A stretch of DNA of 64,000 nucleotides from an uncultured Pseudomonadales bacterium (GTDB lineage: Bacteria > Pseudomonadota > Gammaproteobacteria > Pseudomonadales > Pseudohongiellaceae), in the NCBI GenBank assembly GCA_943789485.1, contig CALSUH010000005.1, positions 310,001 through 374,000 of the forward strand. The letters are read 5' to 3'. Positions within the stretch are counted from its first letter, which is position 1. Each line of letters opens with the position of its first letter. The notes under the pieces were generated by a model that searched no databases, was not told the origin of the DNA, and saw only the letters and a list, made by a program, of their open reading frames with translations. This document shows, one piece after another, positions 9,476 to 20,404 of this stretch. The translations under genes were made by a program, and so were the position numbers.

Positions 9476-9492
9476 TGCACTGAGACTGTTCA
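9476..9492 (+). promoter_or_regulatory. NtrC-like enhancer site 2 upstream of glnK
   Basis: The sequence tgcactgagactgttca has a perfect left half-site (TGCAC) and a weaker right half. It lies exactly 30 bases, about three helical turns, from site 1, so the two could bind NtrC dimers side by side. It is weaker than site 1 by itself; the spacing is what supports it. Confidence 0.5.
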
Positions 9493-9566
9493 ACAATTGT
9501 CAATTCAAACTTACATTGACGCCATTGTCCCTCGAAAAATCGGCTTTGTAGGTGACTTTCGATAGC

Positions 9567-9582
9567 TGGCACGACCCCTGCA
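9567..9582 (+). promoter_or_regulatory. Sigma-54 promoter of glnK-amt
   Basis: The sequence tggcacgacccctgca has GG and GC elements separated by exactly 10 bases, and the TGGCAC upstream element is perfect, as expected for RpoN-dependent -24/-12 promoters. It ends 58 bases before the glnK start codon. This supports nitrogen-limitation control through NtrC. Confidence 0.85.
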
Positions 9583-9619
9583 TAGAGCAGTATAAGTTGT
9601 CGAAATTTAAGCAGAGTAA

Positions 9620-9979
<360 letters not shown>

Positions 9980-10103
9980 ATTCAGCGGTAAATAGTTGGC
10001 CTTCAAATAAGTAATTAATAGTAACAGTTTAACAAGATAAATAGAGGTCTGCGCAAAGCCAAAGCGCAGAGCAATAATCAGACACATAAACCGGAGGTAC
10101 GAG

Positions 10104-11373
10104 GTGGAAAACCAAATTTTTGAATTGCAGTATGCGATGGATACATTTTATTTTCTCATTTGTGGCGCGCTTGTCATGTGGATGGCGGCAGGTTTTGCCA
10201 TGCTTGAAGCAGGGCTAGTTCGATCTAAGAACACCACAGAAATTCTCACGAAAAATGTCGCGCTGTACGCGATTGCCTGCACCATGTATTTGGTTTGCGG
10301 TTATCAAATTATGTATGACGGCGGCTTTTTCTTATCTGGTGTAACTACAGTAGCGCAGATGGACGACGCAGCAATCGCAGGCGTACTCGCTGAATCTGCA
10401 GAAGCAGGCTTCGGGGGCGATTCAGTCTACTCGCGGTGCCTCTGACTTTTTCTTTCAGGTTGTGTTCGTAGCAACGGCAATGTCGATTGTCTCCGGTGCG
10501 GTAGCTGAGCGGATGAAGCTTTGGGCTTTCCTGGCTTTCGCGGTTGTTATGACCGGCTTAATCTATCCAATGGAAGGCAGCTGGACTTGGAATGGAGATG
10601 CGGTATTCGGTCTCTTCGAATTGAACTACAGCGACTATGCCGGGTCAGGTATCGTTCACTTAGCTGGCGCTACTGCCGCATTGGCCGGTGTGATTCTACT
10701 AGGCCCCAGGAAAGGTAAATACAGTTCGACTGGTGCGCCTCAGGCGATCCCAGGGGCTAACTTGCCATTGGCGACGCTAGGTACATTTATCCTTTGGATG
10801 GGCTGGTTCGGTTTCAATGGCGGTTCTACTCTAAAGCTAGGTGGCATCGGTGTAGCGAACGAAGTTGCAAACGTATTTCTAAATACCAACGCAGCCGCAG
10901 CTGGCGGATTAATTGCTGCCCTTCTTGTCGCTCGCGTGATGTTCGGTAAGGCTGATTTGACAATGGCACTTAACGGCGCATTAGCCGGCCTAGTAGCTAT
11001 AACAGCAGAGCCTGCTGATCCGACTCCGCTACTTGCTACCATTATTGGCGCCGTCGGCGGCACAATCGTAGTGTTCAGTATCCTTACTCTGGACAAGCTG
11101 AAGATTGATGACCCAGTCGGTGCTATCTCGGTTCACGGCACTGTAGGCATCTTCGGAATCTTCGCTGTACTTCTATCCGATCCTGATGCGACTTTCATGG
11201 GTCAACTTGTCGGCATGCTAGTGATCTTTGTTTGGGTGTTTAGTGCTAGCTTGGTCACTTGGTTAGCAATCAAAGCCATCATGGGTCTGCGAGTTACTGA
11301 GGAAGAAGAGGCGGATGGCGTCGACATGTCCGAATGTGGCATGGAAGCCTACCCAGAATTTGTTAATCAGTAA
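10104..11373 (+). pseudogene. amt: Ammonium transporter Amt, single-base frameshift
   Basis: This is an Amt-family ammonium channel of about 422 residues if the frame is repaired. It starts at a GTG at 10104 behind a strong cggagg site. The first frame runs to a stop at 10445 and covers the first transmembrane helices (WMAAGFAMLEAGLVRSKN). The rest continues in another frame from about 10435 with SDFFFQVVFVATAMSIVSG. The two halves join if one extra base is removed near 10431-10436 (for example the c at 10434, giving Tyr-Ser-Gly-Ala-Ser-Asp). Everything else, including SWTWNGDAVFG, GWFGFNGGS and the pore His in ISVHGTVG, is intact. As it stands the product is truncated. With an intact glnK and promoter, a sequence error is a real alternative to true inactivation. 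Confidence 0.9.
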
Positions 11374-11412
11374 GCAGTAAAGAACAGCTCTGCTTTAGTG
11401 CAGAACTTTACC

Positions 11413-11444
11413 TAGCGCCTTTGTTTTTAAAGGCGCTTTTTTTT
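11413..11444 (+). terminator. Intrinsic terminator of glnK-amt
   Basis: A 9-bp stem (agcgccttt / aaaggcgct) with a short T-rich loop is followed by seven more T. It lies 40 bases after the amt stop codon. Confidence 0.92.
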
Positions 11445-11631
11445 GCCTCGGTTACAGTCATTTTTATCCGAAATTGCTTCACGGCTTCGAATAGCCAACG
11501 TCAACAAGCGCTGAACCGTTGATAATCTCACAAGAGTATTTAGTAAAGTCGAGCCTTGCTCGATTAAGTGAGTAGCAGTATTAGCGCGACAGGCATAGGT
11601 TCGTTCTCGGAGCGATTTTAGTTGTGCCTAA

Positions 11632-12366
11632 CTACATGTCCCCATACTTGTGCTGCAAGATCGCGAGCGCGGCCACCGGCGCAGTCTCAGTGCGTAGTAT
11701 TCTCGAGCCTAAAGCGACGATCTGAAAATCATTGCTTTGTGCCCAGTCGATCTCATTTGCCGAAAATCCGCCTTCGGGTCCTACCAATAAGACACAGTTG
11801 TTTTCCACAATACACAGGGGAAGCGCATCAGAACCGCTAGGTTCTAACATCCACTTGTTCACACTTTCACCTAAAGACAATTCCATCAAAGAGATGGGTT
11901 TATGTATCACCGGAACATCCACTCTGCCACTCTGCTCACAGGCGCTGATAGCTATCTTCTGCCAGTGTTGAAGCTTCTTCTCTACCCGCTCCGGTTTGAG
12001 TCTTACTTCACCATATTCGGTGTAGATAGGAGTAATCTCGTTAACGCCTAACTCAGTGGATTTCTGCACAGCGAAGTCCATCCTGTCCCCACGAGAAAGG
12101 CCAAGAATTAAGTGAATACACATCGAGGTTTGCCGAGCTGAATCGTGCACGCCGCGCTTTTTCTCAAGCAACTCTATGTCGACTGCTCGCTTTGTAACTG
12201 CGATTACTCTAGCGCGGAATTCTCCCTGTTTTGAATTAAAAACGAGAAGTTCATCATCGACACGCAGACGCAGAACATTGCCGAGGTAATGTGCAATCTC
12301 TTTGGGAAGTGAGATAAGCGCATTCAACGCGAGTGGGTTATCGAGATAAACGCGCGAGAGTCGCAT
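11632..12366 (-). CDS. rsmE: 16S rRNA (uracil1498-N3)-methyltransferase
   Basis: RsmE methylates N3 of U1498 in 16S rRNA within the assembled 30S subunit, using S-adenosylmethionine. The 244-residue protein has an N-terminal PUA-like domain (HYLGNVLRLRVDDELLVFN) and a SPOUT methyltransferase domain with VLLVGPEGGFSANEI and ALGSRILRTETAPVAAL, which form the characteristic trefoil-knot cofactor site. It follows metF by 10 bases and is the last gene of a minus-strand operon for S-adenosylmethionine metabolism, a plausible link since it uses that cofactor. Confidence 0.95.
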   Translation of the reverse strand: MRLSRVYLDNPLALNALISLPKEIAHYLGNVLRLRVDDELLVFNSKQGEFRARVIAVTKRAVDIELLEKKRGVHDSARQTSMCIHLILGLSRGDRMDFAVQKSTELGVNEITPIYTEYGEVRLKPERVEKKLQHWQKIAISACEQSGRVDVPVIHKPISLMELSLGESVNKWMLEPSGSDALPLCIVENNCVLLVGPEGGFSANEIDWAQSNDFQIVALGSRILRTETAPVAALAILQHKYGDM

Positions 12367-12376
12367 CGATCAATAC

Positions 12377-13244
12377 CTACAGCAATTCGCGTTGCGGGCG
12401 ATTGCCAAGATCTAGATTAGTCCAAATTTGGGTAACGGCCTGACTGAGGTTCATCGAATAGAAGTGCAGACCAGGAGCGCCACCTTGCAATAAGTCCTCA
12501 CACAATTCTGTAACTACATCGATACCGAAGCTGGCGTAGGCCTTCCTTGTCATCGCCAAAGCCGGTTAGCCGTTTGTTCAGCCAACGCGGTATCTGCGCG
12601 CCACAGCTAGCGCTGAAGCGGGCGAGGTTGGCATAGTTGGTAATGGGCATGATGCCGGGAACAATGGGGATATCGATGCCTGCCGCTTGGCAATAGTCCA
12701 CAAAGCGGAAATAGGCGTCGGGATTGTAGAAGTACTGAGTGATCGCCGAGTTTGCACCGGCATCTACCTTATCCTTGAAGAAGCTTACATCACTAGCATA
12801 GCTGTTTGATTCCGGATGGGTCTCAGGATAGCAGGCGACATCGATATGAAAGTGATCGCCAGTCTCTGCTCGAATAAACTCGACGAGCTCATTAGCGTAA
12901 CTATGTTGTACAGCTGCGCCTACACCCGAAGGCATGTCACCGCGTAAGGCGACCAAGCGTTTGATGCCGGCATCGATATAAACCTGCAAGATCTGGCGCA
13001 GTTCCTCCTCATTTGATCCACCGAAGGAAAGATGGGGAGCACAGCGCGAACCGGCTGCTTGATAACGCAATACTATCTGCTGCGTTCCCGACTTAGTCGA
13101 ACCCCCAGCACCATAGGTTACCGAAAAGAAGTCGGGATTCAGTTTGCCCAATTCTGCATGCACAGTATCCAGCTTCGACTCTCCCACCTCGCTACGAGGT
13201 GGGAAAAATTCGATGCTGTACTTTGATGGATTAGATGAATCCAT
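12377..13244 (-). pseudogene. metF: Methylenetetrahydrofolate reductase, frameshifted near the C-terminus
   Basis: MetF reduces 5,10-methylene-THF to 5-methyl-THF, supplying methyl groups for methionine. The first 234 or so residues (EFFPPRSEVGE, SVTYGAGGST, LVALRGDMP, ITQYFYNPDAYFRF, PGIMPITNYANLARFS) form a normal TIM-barrel flavoprotein. After GFGDDK the frame runs into unrelated residues and stops at 12498. The missing C-terminus (ASFGIDVVTELCEDLLQGGAPGLHFYSMN) continues in another frame down to 12377. Removing one base near 12540-12542 restores Lys-Glu-Ala-Tyr-Ala-Ser and a 288-residue protein. It sits between ahcY and rsmE. An inactive metF inside an otherwise intact methyl-cycle operon would be surprising, so a sequence error should be considered. 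Confidence 0.9.
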
Positions 13245-13278
13245 AGTTTAGCTGTCCTTGGTAGCTATTATTTGTAGT

Positions 13279-14682
13279 TTAGTACTTGTAACTATCTGCC
13301 TTAAAAGGACCGTTAACATCTACATTGATGTAGTTGGCTTGGTCACCAGTGAGCTGCGTTAGGACTCCACCGAAACCGCCGACCATCATGCCAGCAACTT
13401 CTTCGTCAAGATGCTTAGGCAGAACCTCAACGTAGAGATTGCTTTGCTTCTCAGCCGCGGGCAGGTCAGCGAATTTCTTCTCAAACATGAGCATCTGTGC
13501 CAATACCTGATTCGCGAATGAGCCGTCCATGATGCGTGAAGGGTGGCCAGTTGCGTTGCCTAGGTTGATAAGGCGTCCCTCAGAAAGAAGGATCAAATAA
13601 TCATCTTTATTCTCAGCGCCATCTCGATAGATCTTGTGGACCTGTGGCTTAACTTCTTCCCAGACCCAACTTTCACGCATGTAGGCTGTATCGATTTCGT
13701 TGTCGAAGTGACCGATATTGCAGATCACGGCGCCTTTCTTGACTGCTTGTAGCATGTACTTGTCGCATACATTTATATTGCCAGTAGTTGTTACGATAAG
13801 ATCCGTCTTCGAAAGCAGTAAGGTGTCTATGCCTTCGCTTGAACCTGTGTTGATGCCATCAATATAAGGCGAGACAATTTCGAATCCGTCCATGCAGGCC
13901 TGCATCGCGCAGATCGGGTCGATCTCGGAAATTCTTACGATCATGCCCTCTTGACGAAGGCTCTGTGCAGAACCCTTGCCTACGTCGCCATAACCAATGA
14001 CCAACGCCTGCTTACCGGAAAGTAACATATCTGTGCCACGCTTGATGCCGTCGTTGAGTGAATGGCGACAGCCGTATTTGTTATCGTTCTTCGATTTAGT
14101 GACCGAGTCGTTTACGTTGATTGCAGGAACCTTCAAAGAACCTTCTTCGAGCATCTCTAAAAGGCGATGCACGCCAGTTGTTGTTTCTTCGGTAATGCCA
14201 TGAATGTTTTCTAATAGCTGAGGATACTTTTCATGCACCATTCCGGTGAGGTCTCCGCCGTCATCTAGGATCATATTGACATCCCAAGGTTCACCATCTT
14301 TTAGAATAGTCTGCTCTATGCACCATTCACCTTCGTCTTCAGTTTGGCCCTTCCAGGCATACACAGCAATTCCAGCGGCAGCGATGCAAGCGGCTGCATG
14401 GTCTTGAGTAGAGAATATGTTGCAAGAAGACCAGCGCACTTCTGCACCTAGTTCTACAAGCGTTTCAATTAGCACGGCTGTCTGTACAGTCATGTGTATA
14501 CAGCCAAGAATTTTCGCTGTAGCGAGTGGTTTTTCTGCAGCGTACTTTTTGCGCAGGGTCATGAGTGCTGGCATCTCTGCCTCGGCCAATGTGACTTCGC
14601 GACGACCGAAAGCGGCTAAGCTTATATCCGCAACTTTATAGTCTTCGGTAGTTACATTATTTTGTATTGATAAATCGTTCAT
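13279..14682 (-). CDS. ahcY: Adenosylhomocysteinase
   Basis: AhcY reversibly hydrolyses S-adenosylhomocysteine to adenosine and homocysteine, relieving product inhibition of methyltransferases. The 467-residue length includes the insertion typical of many bacterial and plant enzymes. Visible motifs are [15 protein letters not shown] near the N-terminus, the NAD-binding [14 protein letters not shown], and the C-terminus ending in FKADSYKY, where conserved Lys and Tyr reach the neighbouring subunit's NAD. It lies 22 bases after metK and 34 before metF in the methyl-cycle operon. Confidence 0.96.
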   Translation of the reverse strand: MNDLSIQNNVTTEDYKVADISLAAFGRREVTLAEAEMPALMTLRKKYAAEKPLATAKILGCIHMTVQTAVLIETLVELGAEVRWSSCNIFSTQDHAAACIAAAGIAVYAWKGQTEDEGEWCIEQTILKDGEPWDVNMILDDGGDLTGMVHEKYPQLLENIHGITEETTTGVHRLLEMLEEGSLKVPAINVNDSVTKSKNDNKYGCRHSLNDGIKRGTDMLLSGKQALVIGYGDVGKGSAQSLRQEGMIVRISEIDPICAMQACMDGFEIVSPYIDGINTGSSEGIDTLLLSKTDLIVTTTGNINVCDKYMLQAVKKGAVICNIGHFDNEIDTAYMRESWVWEEVKPQVHKIYRDGAENKDDYLILLSEGRLINLGNATGHPSRIMDGSFANQVLAQMLMFEKKFADLPAAEKQSNLYVEVLPKHLDEEVAGMMVGGFGGVLTQLTGDQANYINVDVNGPFKADSYKY

Positions 14683-14704
14683 GTCGTAATCCTTATAAGT
14701 TATG

Positions 14705-15865
14705 TTATAGACCAGCTGCTGCTTTAAGTGCGTCGGCTTTGTCAGTTTTTTCCCAACTCAGGTCGAGGTCCTCGCGGCCGAAGTGACCGTATGCAGCTGT
14801 GTCTTTGTAAATAGGTTTAATCAGGTCTAGCATCTTAATCAGGCCTTTCGGACGTAGCTCAAAATGGTCTCGAATAAGCTCGCCGATTTTCTCGTTGCTT
14901 ACCTTTCCCGTACCGAATGTTTCAACACTGATAGAGGTAGGTTCTGCTACCCCGATCGCGTAAGAAAGTTGAATTTCGCAGCGGTCGGCGATGCCTGCAG
15001 CAACGATGTTCTTGGCAACGTAGCGCGCTGCATAGGCAGCAGAACGGTCAACCTTCGATGGGTCTTTGCCGGAGAAGGCGCCGCCGCCATGGCGTGCCAT
15101 GCCGCCGTAAGTGTCGACGATAATTTTTCTGCCTGTTAATCCGCAATCACCGTGCGGCCCACCAATGACAAAGCGGCCGGTTGGATTTATAAAATATTTG
15201 GTATCAGCATTAATCCAAGCATCAGGAAGTACCGGTTTGATTATTTCTTCCATCACGGCTTCTTGTAAATCTTTCAGTGATATTTCCTCTTTGTGCTGTG
15301 TGGATAGCACAACGGCATCAATAGCAACTGGCTTACCGTCTTCGTAGCGGAATGTAATTTGGCTCTTCGCATCCGGCTGCAACCAGTCAAGGGTGCCATC
15401 TTTACGTACTTCTGAATGGCGCTTAACTAAGAGGTGTGAATAAGTGATTGGCGCGGGCATTAGCACATTGGTTTCATTCGTTGCGTATCCAAACATTAAC
15501 CCTTGATCGCCAGCCCCCTGCTCGTGATCCGCGCTATCGTCGACACCCATGGCGATATCGGGCGACTGCTTGCCGATGCCGTTGAGTACGGCACAGGTGT
15601 TGCTATCAAACCCACTTTCTGAATTGTTGTAGCCGATATCATTCACAACACCACGCACGATGTCTTCGATGTCCACATAGGCTTGCGTTGTAATTTCGCC
15701 CGCGACGACGACCATGCCGGTTTTGATCATGGTTTCGCAGGCAACGCGGGAACCTTTATCTTGCTCTAGAAGAGCATCCAAAATTGCATCAGAGATTTGG
15801 TCCGCCATTTTATCCGGGTGGCCCTCAGATACCGATTCGGATGTAAACAGTGTTGATTCTGCCAT
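14705..15865 (-). CDS. metK: S-adenosylmethionine synthetase
   Basis: MetK makes S-adenosylmethionine from methionine and ATP. The 386-residue protein has the N-terminal [17 protein letters not shown], the hexapeptide-like [12 protein letters not shown], and the phosphate-binding [19 protein letters not shown]. The second ATG (15865) is chosen over the one six bases upstream because gagg is then 8 bases away. It is followed closely by ahcY, and its leader region of about 85 bases shows no recognisable SAM riboswitch. Confidence 0.96.
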   Translation of the reverse strand: MAESTLFTSESVSEGHPDKMADQISDAILDALLEQDKGSRVACETMIKTGMVVVAGEITTQAYVDIEDIVRGVVNDIGYNNSESGFDSNTCAVLNGIGKQSPDIAMGVDDSADHEQGAGDQGLMFGYATNETNVLMPAPITYSHLLVKRHSEVRKDGTLDWLQPDAKSQITFRYEDGKPVAIDAVVLSTQHKEEISLKDLQEAVMEEIIKPVLPDAWINADTKYFINPTGRFVIGGPHGDCGLTGRKIIVDTYGGMARHGGGAFSGKDPSKVDRSAAYAARYVAKNIVAAGIADRCEIQLSYAIGVAEPTSISVETFGTGKVSNEKIGELIRDHFELRPKGLIKMLDLIKPIYKDTAAYGHFGREDLDLSWEKTDKADALKAAAGL

Positions 15866-15951
15866 TTGCATTTCCTCAAAAATTTTTAGTAATAGTTAAG
15901 TTAAAATAATCAAAAATAGAGTTTGTGAAAAGTAGGTGTTGATCGCAATAA

Positions 15952-16959
15952 TTAAGCGTCAGACACAATATTTTTAAATGTTCGCATCTGAATTTGAAAA
16001 CCGTTGCGTAGTCCCAGATAAGAACTTTGTTGCTTCTCTAGCCCGGCCCTCTTTGCCCAATGATCCAAGTCGCCTTCCTCGAAGCCAAGCCATAGGTCGC
16101 CGCAAGATTCTCTAACCCAGTCCTGATTGTGACTGCATAGCTCTATTATTAGCAGATAGCCATCGGCGTTAAGAAGGGCGGCGATGTCTTTAAATGTTTT
16201 CGCAGGAGAGGAGATGTGATGTAACACCATGTCAAAAATAATTAGGTCGCAACTAACATCTTGTTTTTTAGCTACGGCTGTATCGCCAAGAATAAATTCA
16301 ACGCCGCTTCGAGCGCTGTCAGCAATTGCGGACCGAGACCTATCCAGCATGTCTTTGGAATTGTCGAGCGCGATTAGGTTCTTGAAGCGCCGCGAAAGTT
16401 CAGTCAGTAGTTGCCCCTCTCCCGGGCCCACTTCCATAACTGCCGCTTTTTCACTCAAGGCGAGGCCAGTGATGAGATCGTGTAGGCTACTCGCATAGTC
16501 GGCGTGTTCGACGATTAGCCCCTGCTTCTCACGAAACTTATTCGCGTTCTTGTTGAAAAAATTGAGGGAAAGCTGCGCGCGTTCCAACTGGATCTGCTTG
16601 ATCTTCCTGAGCTGAGCGCTGGGAATCTCTAGGGAGTCAAGGTTCTCAAAAACCGTCTTTTTGATATCACCGTGAACATCATCCTCACTAAGCAGCGCGC
16701 GCCTATAAAAGATCGAATTTCCCTCACGTCGGGTGGAAGCCAAATGACTGGTAGCGAGTATCTTTAGGTGATGGCTGAGTGCGGACTGCCGAATATCGAG
16801 AATTCGGCATAGTTCCAATACGCCAAAGGATTCATTCTTGAGCAGTCTCAGAATCTGCAGTCGCAGATGGTCGGCTAGGGCCTTGTGCAGCGCTGTGAGC
16901 AACTCGATTGGACTTGGTGAGTCCAAGCTACCGGCGCTCTTCAATGCAGTTGCAGCCAT
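15952..16959 (-). CDS. ArsR-family regulator fused to a SAM-dependent methyltransferase
   Basis: The first 100 residues form a winged-helix ArsR/SmtB DNA-binding domain: LHKALADHLRLQILRLLK, then the recognition helix region LELCRILDIRQSALSHHLKILA. After a helical linker comes a class I methyltransferase domain starting with VMEVGPGEGQLLTEL (SAM-binding motif I) and LIIFDMVLHHISSPAKTF. The cysteine pair of metal-sensing ArsR proteins is not evident. Lying upstream of metK-ahcY-metF on the same strand, it probably senses S-adenosylmethionine or S-adenosylhomocysteine and controls this operon; that role is inferred from context and the related SahR regulators. The ATG at 16959 is used; a TTG at 17022 is also possible. 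A perfect inverted repeat lies just upstream. Confidence 0.82.
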   Translation of the reverse strand: MAATALKSAGSLDSPSPIELLTALHKALADHLRLQILRLLKNESFGVLELCRILDIRQSALSHHLKILATSHLASTRREGNSIFYRRALLSEDDVHGDIKKTVFENLDSLEIPSAQLRKIKQIQLERAQLSLNFFNKNANKFREKQGLIVEHADYASSLHDLITGLALSEKAAVMEVGPGEGQLLTELSRRFKNLIALDNSKDMLDRSRSAIADSARSGVEFILGDTAVAKKQDVSCDLIIFDMVLHHISSPAKTFKDIAALLNADGYLLIIELCSHNQDWVRESCGDLWLGFEEGDLDHWAKRAGLEKQQSSYLGLRNGFQIQMRTFKNIVSDA

Positions 16960-17025
16960 GTTGTGAGCCTGATGGTTTATCCTAAAAGTCGCTAACTTAG
17001 CAGCATTACAGGGCAATTTCAAACC

Positions 17026-17047
17026 TATATCAAAATATATTGATATA
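17026..17047. promoter_or_regulatory. Candidate operator of the ArsR-methyltransferase
   Basis: This is a perfect inverted repeat, tatatcaa-N6-ttgatata, centred about 77 bases upstream of the chosen start of the ArsR-methyltransferase gene. Two half-sites 14 bases apart centre-to-centre suit a winged-helix dimer. A lone half-site (ttgatata) recurs at 17116-17123, between this repeat and tkt. The autoregulatory role is inferred. Confidence 0.6.
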
Positions 17048-17314
17048 GAATCTTGTTAGAAGCGTACTTATTGCAGGCTCAATGCGTGTTAATTCTTCGT
17101 TCATGACGCCAAGCCTTGATATATTGTCTTATTAGGGCCGCATAGAGTTGGCATATTGGACTCAGGTGCGGGAAAATACTGGCCTTGACCCTAGGCTCCC
17201 CGAAGCACATCTGCATTTGTCCTACCTTGTCTGGTTCGTCAGATATAATAGGACACTGGATCTCTCGCTTCGCTACTAACGACAAACAAGTAAAAACCTG
17301 AAGGAATTTGATTG

Positions 17315-19315
17315 ATGGCAGAAAAAGCTGTGTCACGTAAACAGAGCGCCAATGCAATTCGTGCATTAAGCATGGATGCAGTACAGAAGGCGAAGTCGGG
17401 TCACCCCGGTGCGCCTATGGGAATGGCAGACATAGCACAGGTGCTTTGGTGCGATTTTTTGACGCACAATCCAGGTGATCCGAATTGGTTTAACCGCGAT
17501 CGATTCGTGCTATCCAATGGTCATGGCTCAATGCTGATCTATTCTCTATTGCATCTGACTGGCTACGATTTGTCTGTCGATGACCTGCAGCAGTTCCGCC
17601 AGTTTGATTCCAAGACACCTGGTCACCCTGAATATGGCTATACGCCTGGTGTAGAAACTACTACCGGGCCTCTGGGTCAGGGGCTCGCTAACGGGGTGGG
17701 AATGGCAATTGCCGAGAAGACCTTGGCAGCGCAATTTAACCGCGAGGGGCATGAGGTAGTCGACCACAATACCTACGTGTTTGCTGGCGATGGCTGTCTG
17801 ATGGAAGGTATCTCGCACGAGGTCTGTTCTCTTGCCGGCACGCTGAACTTAGGCAAACTGATCGTATTTTACGACGACAATGGAATTTCCATCGATGGCG
17901 AGGTAGAGCAATGGTTCGCCGATGACACCGGTAAGCGCTTCGAGGCCTATGGATGGCAGGTATTATCAGTTGATGGACACGATCCGGAAGCTATTAGCGA
18001 CGCCATCAATCAGGGCATAAATGAAAGCGCACGGCCTACTTTGATTAGCTGCAAGACAATTATTGGTTTTGGCTCCCCGAATAAGCAGGGCACAGCCGCG
18101 ACACATGGCGCGCCTTTGGGTGATGAGGAGATTGCAGCCACCAGAGAAGCGTTGGATTGGCCACATGCACCTTTCGTAATACCAGTGGAAATCAAGCAAG
18201 CCTGGGATGCGACAGAGCAGGGATTTACCGCCGAGTCAGCCTGGAAAGAGAAGCTTGTCATCTACGAAGAAGAGTATCCAGAGCTCGCTATGGAACTGGT
18301 ACGCAGATTGAAGGGTCAGCTGCCAGGCCATTTCAGCACGATGGCAAATGAATTTATCGCCAAGTGTCAGCTTAGCGACGACAATATTTCAAGCCGCAAA
18401 GCGTCACAGAATTCTATAGAAGCCTACGCTGCTCTGCTGCCCGAACTGATTGGTGGATCCGCAGATTTGACTGGATCCAATCTAACGAACTGGTCGGGTA
18501 GCTCTGCGATCTCGGCGAAGGCTGACGGCAATTATATTTACTACGGTGTTAGGGAATTTGGAATGAGTGCAATCGCCACAGGTATGGCACTGCATGGCGG
18601 ATTTATTCCCTATACAGCAACATTCCTAATCTTCATGGAATACGCTCGCAACGCAGTACGAATGTCGGCGTTGATGAAGCAGCAGAGCATATTTGTTTAT
18701 ACCCACGATTCTATCGGGCAGGGAGAAGATGGACCAACTCACCAACCGATTGAGCAACTCGCAAGCCTTCGCAGTACACCGAACATGTCGGTATGGCGTC
18801 CTTGTGACAATGTAGAATCTGCCGTCGCTTGGAAGGCTGCAATCGAAAAGCAGGACGGGCCTACAAGTCTAGTTTTCTCTCGACAGAATCTGCCGCATCA
18901 AGCGCGCAGCGATGAACAAGTTCAGGCTATCTCGCGTGGTGCCTATATTCTTAAAGACTGTGATTCAGAGCCGACGGTAATTGTTCTGGCCACCGGTTCG
19001 GAGGTCGCTATAAGCCTAGCTGCTGTGGAAAGCCTGCAAGCGGAAGGCGTTAAGGCTCGCCTTGTATCAATTCCCTGTGTCGACGTTTTCGAAGCGCAAG
19101 ACGCCGAGTACATCGAACAGGTATTACCGAACGCAGTACGCCAGCGCGTGGCGGTCGAAGCAGCTGGAGTCGACTATTGGCGCAAGTTCGTGGGCCTCGA
19201 CGGTAAGGTCGTCGGCATGCACTCATTCGGCGAATCTGCTCCTGGGGCGGTGCTAATGGAACACTTTGGTTTCACGGCTGAGAATATTATTGCTAGTGTA
19301 AAGTCTTTCGGCTAG
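17315..19315 (+). CDS. tkt: Transketolase
   Basis: Transketolase transfers two-carbon ketol units in the pentose phosphate pathway using thiamine diphosphate. The 666-residue protein has the N-terminal signature [14 protein letters not shown], the thiamine-binding segment [12 protein letters not shown]...[13 protein letters not shown] region, and the C-terminal transketolase signature around [17 protein letters not shown]. The ATG at 17315 is supported by aagga ten bases upstream. It heads a tkt-epd-pgk-fba run on the plus strand and is divergent from the ArsR-methyltransferase gene across about 350 bases that contain both regulatory regions. Confidence 0.96.
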   Translation: MAEKAVSRKQSANAIRALSMDAVQKAKSGHPGAPMGMADIAQVLWCDFLTHNPGDPNWFNRDRFVLSNGHGSMLIYSLLHLTGYDLSVDDLQQFRQFDSKTPGHPEYGYTPGVETTTGPLGQGLANGVGMAIAEKTLAAQFNREGHEVVDHNTYVFAGDGCLMEGISHEVCSLAGTLNLGKLIVFYDDNGISIDGEVEQWFADDTGKRFEAYGWQVLSVDGHDPEAISDAINQGINESARPTLISCKTIIGFGSPNKQGTAATHGAPLGDEEIAATREALDWPHAPFVIPVEIKQAWDATEQGFTAESAWKEKLVIYEEEYPELAMELVRRLKGQLPGHFSTMANEFIAKCQLSDDNISSRKASQNSIEAYAALLPELIGGSADLTGSNLTNWSGSSAISAKADGNYIYYGVREFGMSAIATGMALHGGFIPYTATFLIFMEYARNAVRMSALMKQQSIFVYTHDSIGQGEDGPTHQPIEQLASLRSTPNMSVWRPCDNVESAVAWKAAIEKQDGPTSLVFSRQNLPHQARSDEQVQAISRGAYILKDCDSEPTVIVLATGSEVAISLAAVESLQAEGVKARLVSIPCVDVFEAQDAEYIEQVLPNAVRQRVAVEAAGVDYWRKFVGLDGKVVGMHSFGESAPGAVLMEHFGFTAENIIASVKSFG

Positions 19316-19338
19316 CTCTCTCATTACGGTAAATACAG

Positions 19339-20367
19339 ATGACCTATCGCATAGCAATTAACGGATACGGCCGCATAGGCCGTTGTGTGCTGCGTGCCTT
19401 CTACGAATCAACTGACTATGTCGACATGCGAATCGTCGCGATCAACGACCTCGCAGACATCGAAAACCTATCTCATCTCACTCGTTATGACAGCACCCAT
19501 GGCCGTTTTTTGGGAACGGTCGAAACGAGTAATGAGGAATCTGACAAAAAAATGATCGTGAATGGTGACGAAATTCGTGTATTTAATGAGCCGGACGTCG
19601 GCAAACTTCCTTGGTCTGATCTCGATGTCGATTTAGTTATGGAGTGTAGCGGTGCATTTAAGGACCGTGAAACTGCCCAGCTACACATTACCGGTGGCGC
19701 TAAGAAAGTCCTGTTCTCGCAACCTGCTGAGAATGATGTCGATGCTACTTTGGTTTATGGCACCAATCACAAAACTCTGAAGCCCGATGCACAGATAGTA
19801 TCCAATGCGTCCTGTACGACGAACTGTATAGTGCCGGTGTTGAAGGCGTTAAATGAAACATTCAAGATCGAGTCGGGCGCCATTACTACGATTCACTCCG
19901 CGATGAACGATCAACCGGTTATCGATAGCTATCACGACGATGATCTGCGTAAGACACGAAGCGCGATGCAATCGATAATTCCCGTCGACACGGCTTTAGC
20001 TAAGGGCATTGAAAGAATTCTTCCAGAGTTAACCGGCTTACTCGAAGCGCAAGCGATTCGGGTTCCAACGTTGAATGTTTCTTTGATGGACCTAACATTA
20101 TCCGTCGCCTCTACTACGAACGTAGAGGAAGTAAATCAAGCGATTCTTAAGGCCAGCGCGAGCTTGCCGGAGAACGTGCTGGGCTTCACCGATGAGCCGC
20201 TCGCGTCTTGCGATTTTAATCACGACCCGCGTTCGGCTATCGTCGATCTGAATCAGACGAGCGTGGCTAACGGCAAGCTGATTAAGCTATTCGTTTGGTT
20301 CGACAACGAGTGGGCCTACGCGAACAGGATGCTAGACGTGGCTGCGTATATGAGCTCAAATAAATGA
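19339..20367 (+). CDS. epd: Erythrose-4-phosphate dehydrogenase
   Basis: Epd oxidises D-erythrose 4-phosphate to 4-phosphoerythronate, the first step of the DXP-dependent pyridoxal 5'-phosphate route. It is a paralogue of glyceraldehyde-3-phosphate dehydrogenase. The 342-residue protein has the Rossmann motif [14 protein letters not shown], the active-site [12 protein letters not shown] (nucleophilic Cys), and segments characteristic of Epd rather than Gap, such as [14 protein letters not shown] and [16 protein letters not shown]. It stands between tkt and pgk, as epd does in many gammaproteobacteria. A GAPDH role cannot be fully excluded from sequence. Confidence 0.88.
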   Translation: MTYRIAINGYGRIGRCVLRAFYESTDYVDMRIVAINDLADIENLSHLTRYDSTHGRFLGTVETSNEESDKKMIVNGDEIRVFNEPDVGKLPWSDLDVDLVMECSGAFKDRETAQLHITGGAKKVLFSQPAENDVDATLVYGTNHKTLKPDAQIVSNASCTTNCIVPVLKALNETFKIESGAITTIHSAMNDQPVIDSYHDDDLRKTRSAMQSIIPVDTALAKGIERILPELTGLLEAQAIRVPTLNVSLMDLTLSVASTTNVEEVNQAILKASASLPENVLGFTDEPLASCDFNHDPRSAIVDLNQTSVANGKLIKLFVWFDNEWAYANRMLDVAAYMSSNK

Positions 20368-20404
20368 ACAAGCTATTACAATTTTTACTTGGAATAAGCT
20401 GCTA

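Noticed and set aside
10425..10465. Programmed frameshift in amt
   Set aside because: No slippery heptamer or downstream pseudoknot is apparent, and Amt proteins are not known to use recoding.
15866..15951. Possible SAM or SAH riboswitch before metK
   Set aside because: The 86-base leader is A/T-rich and lacks conserved riboswitch cores or a terminator stem.
17079..17366. Open frame of 95 codons on the minus strand between the ArsR and tkt genes
   Set aside because: It overlaps the tkt promoter and start and has no recognisable protein; treated as chance.
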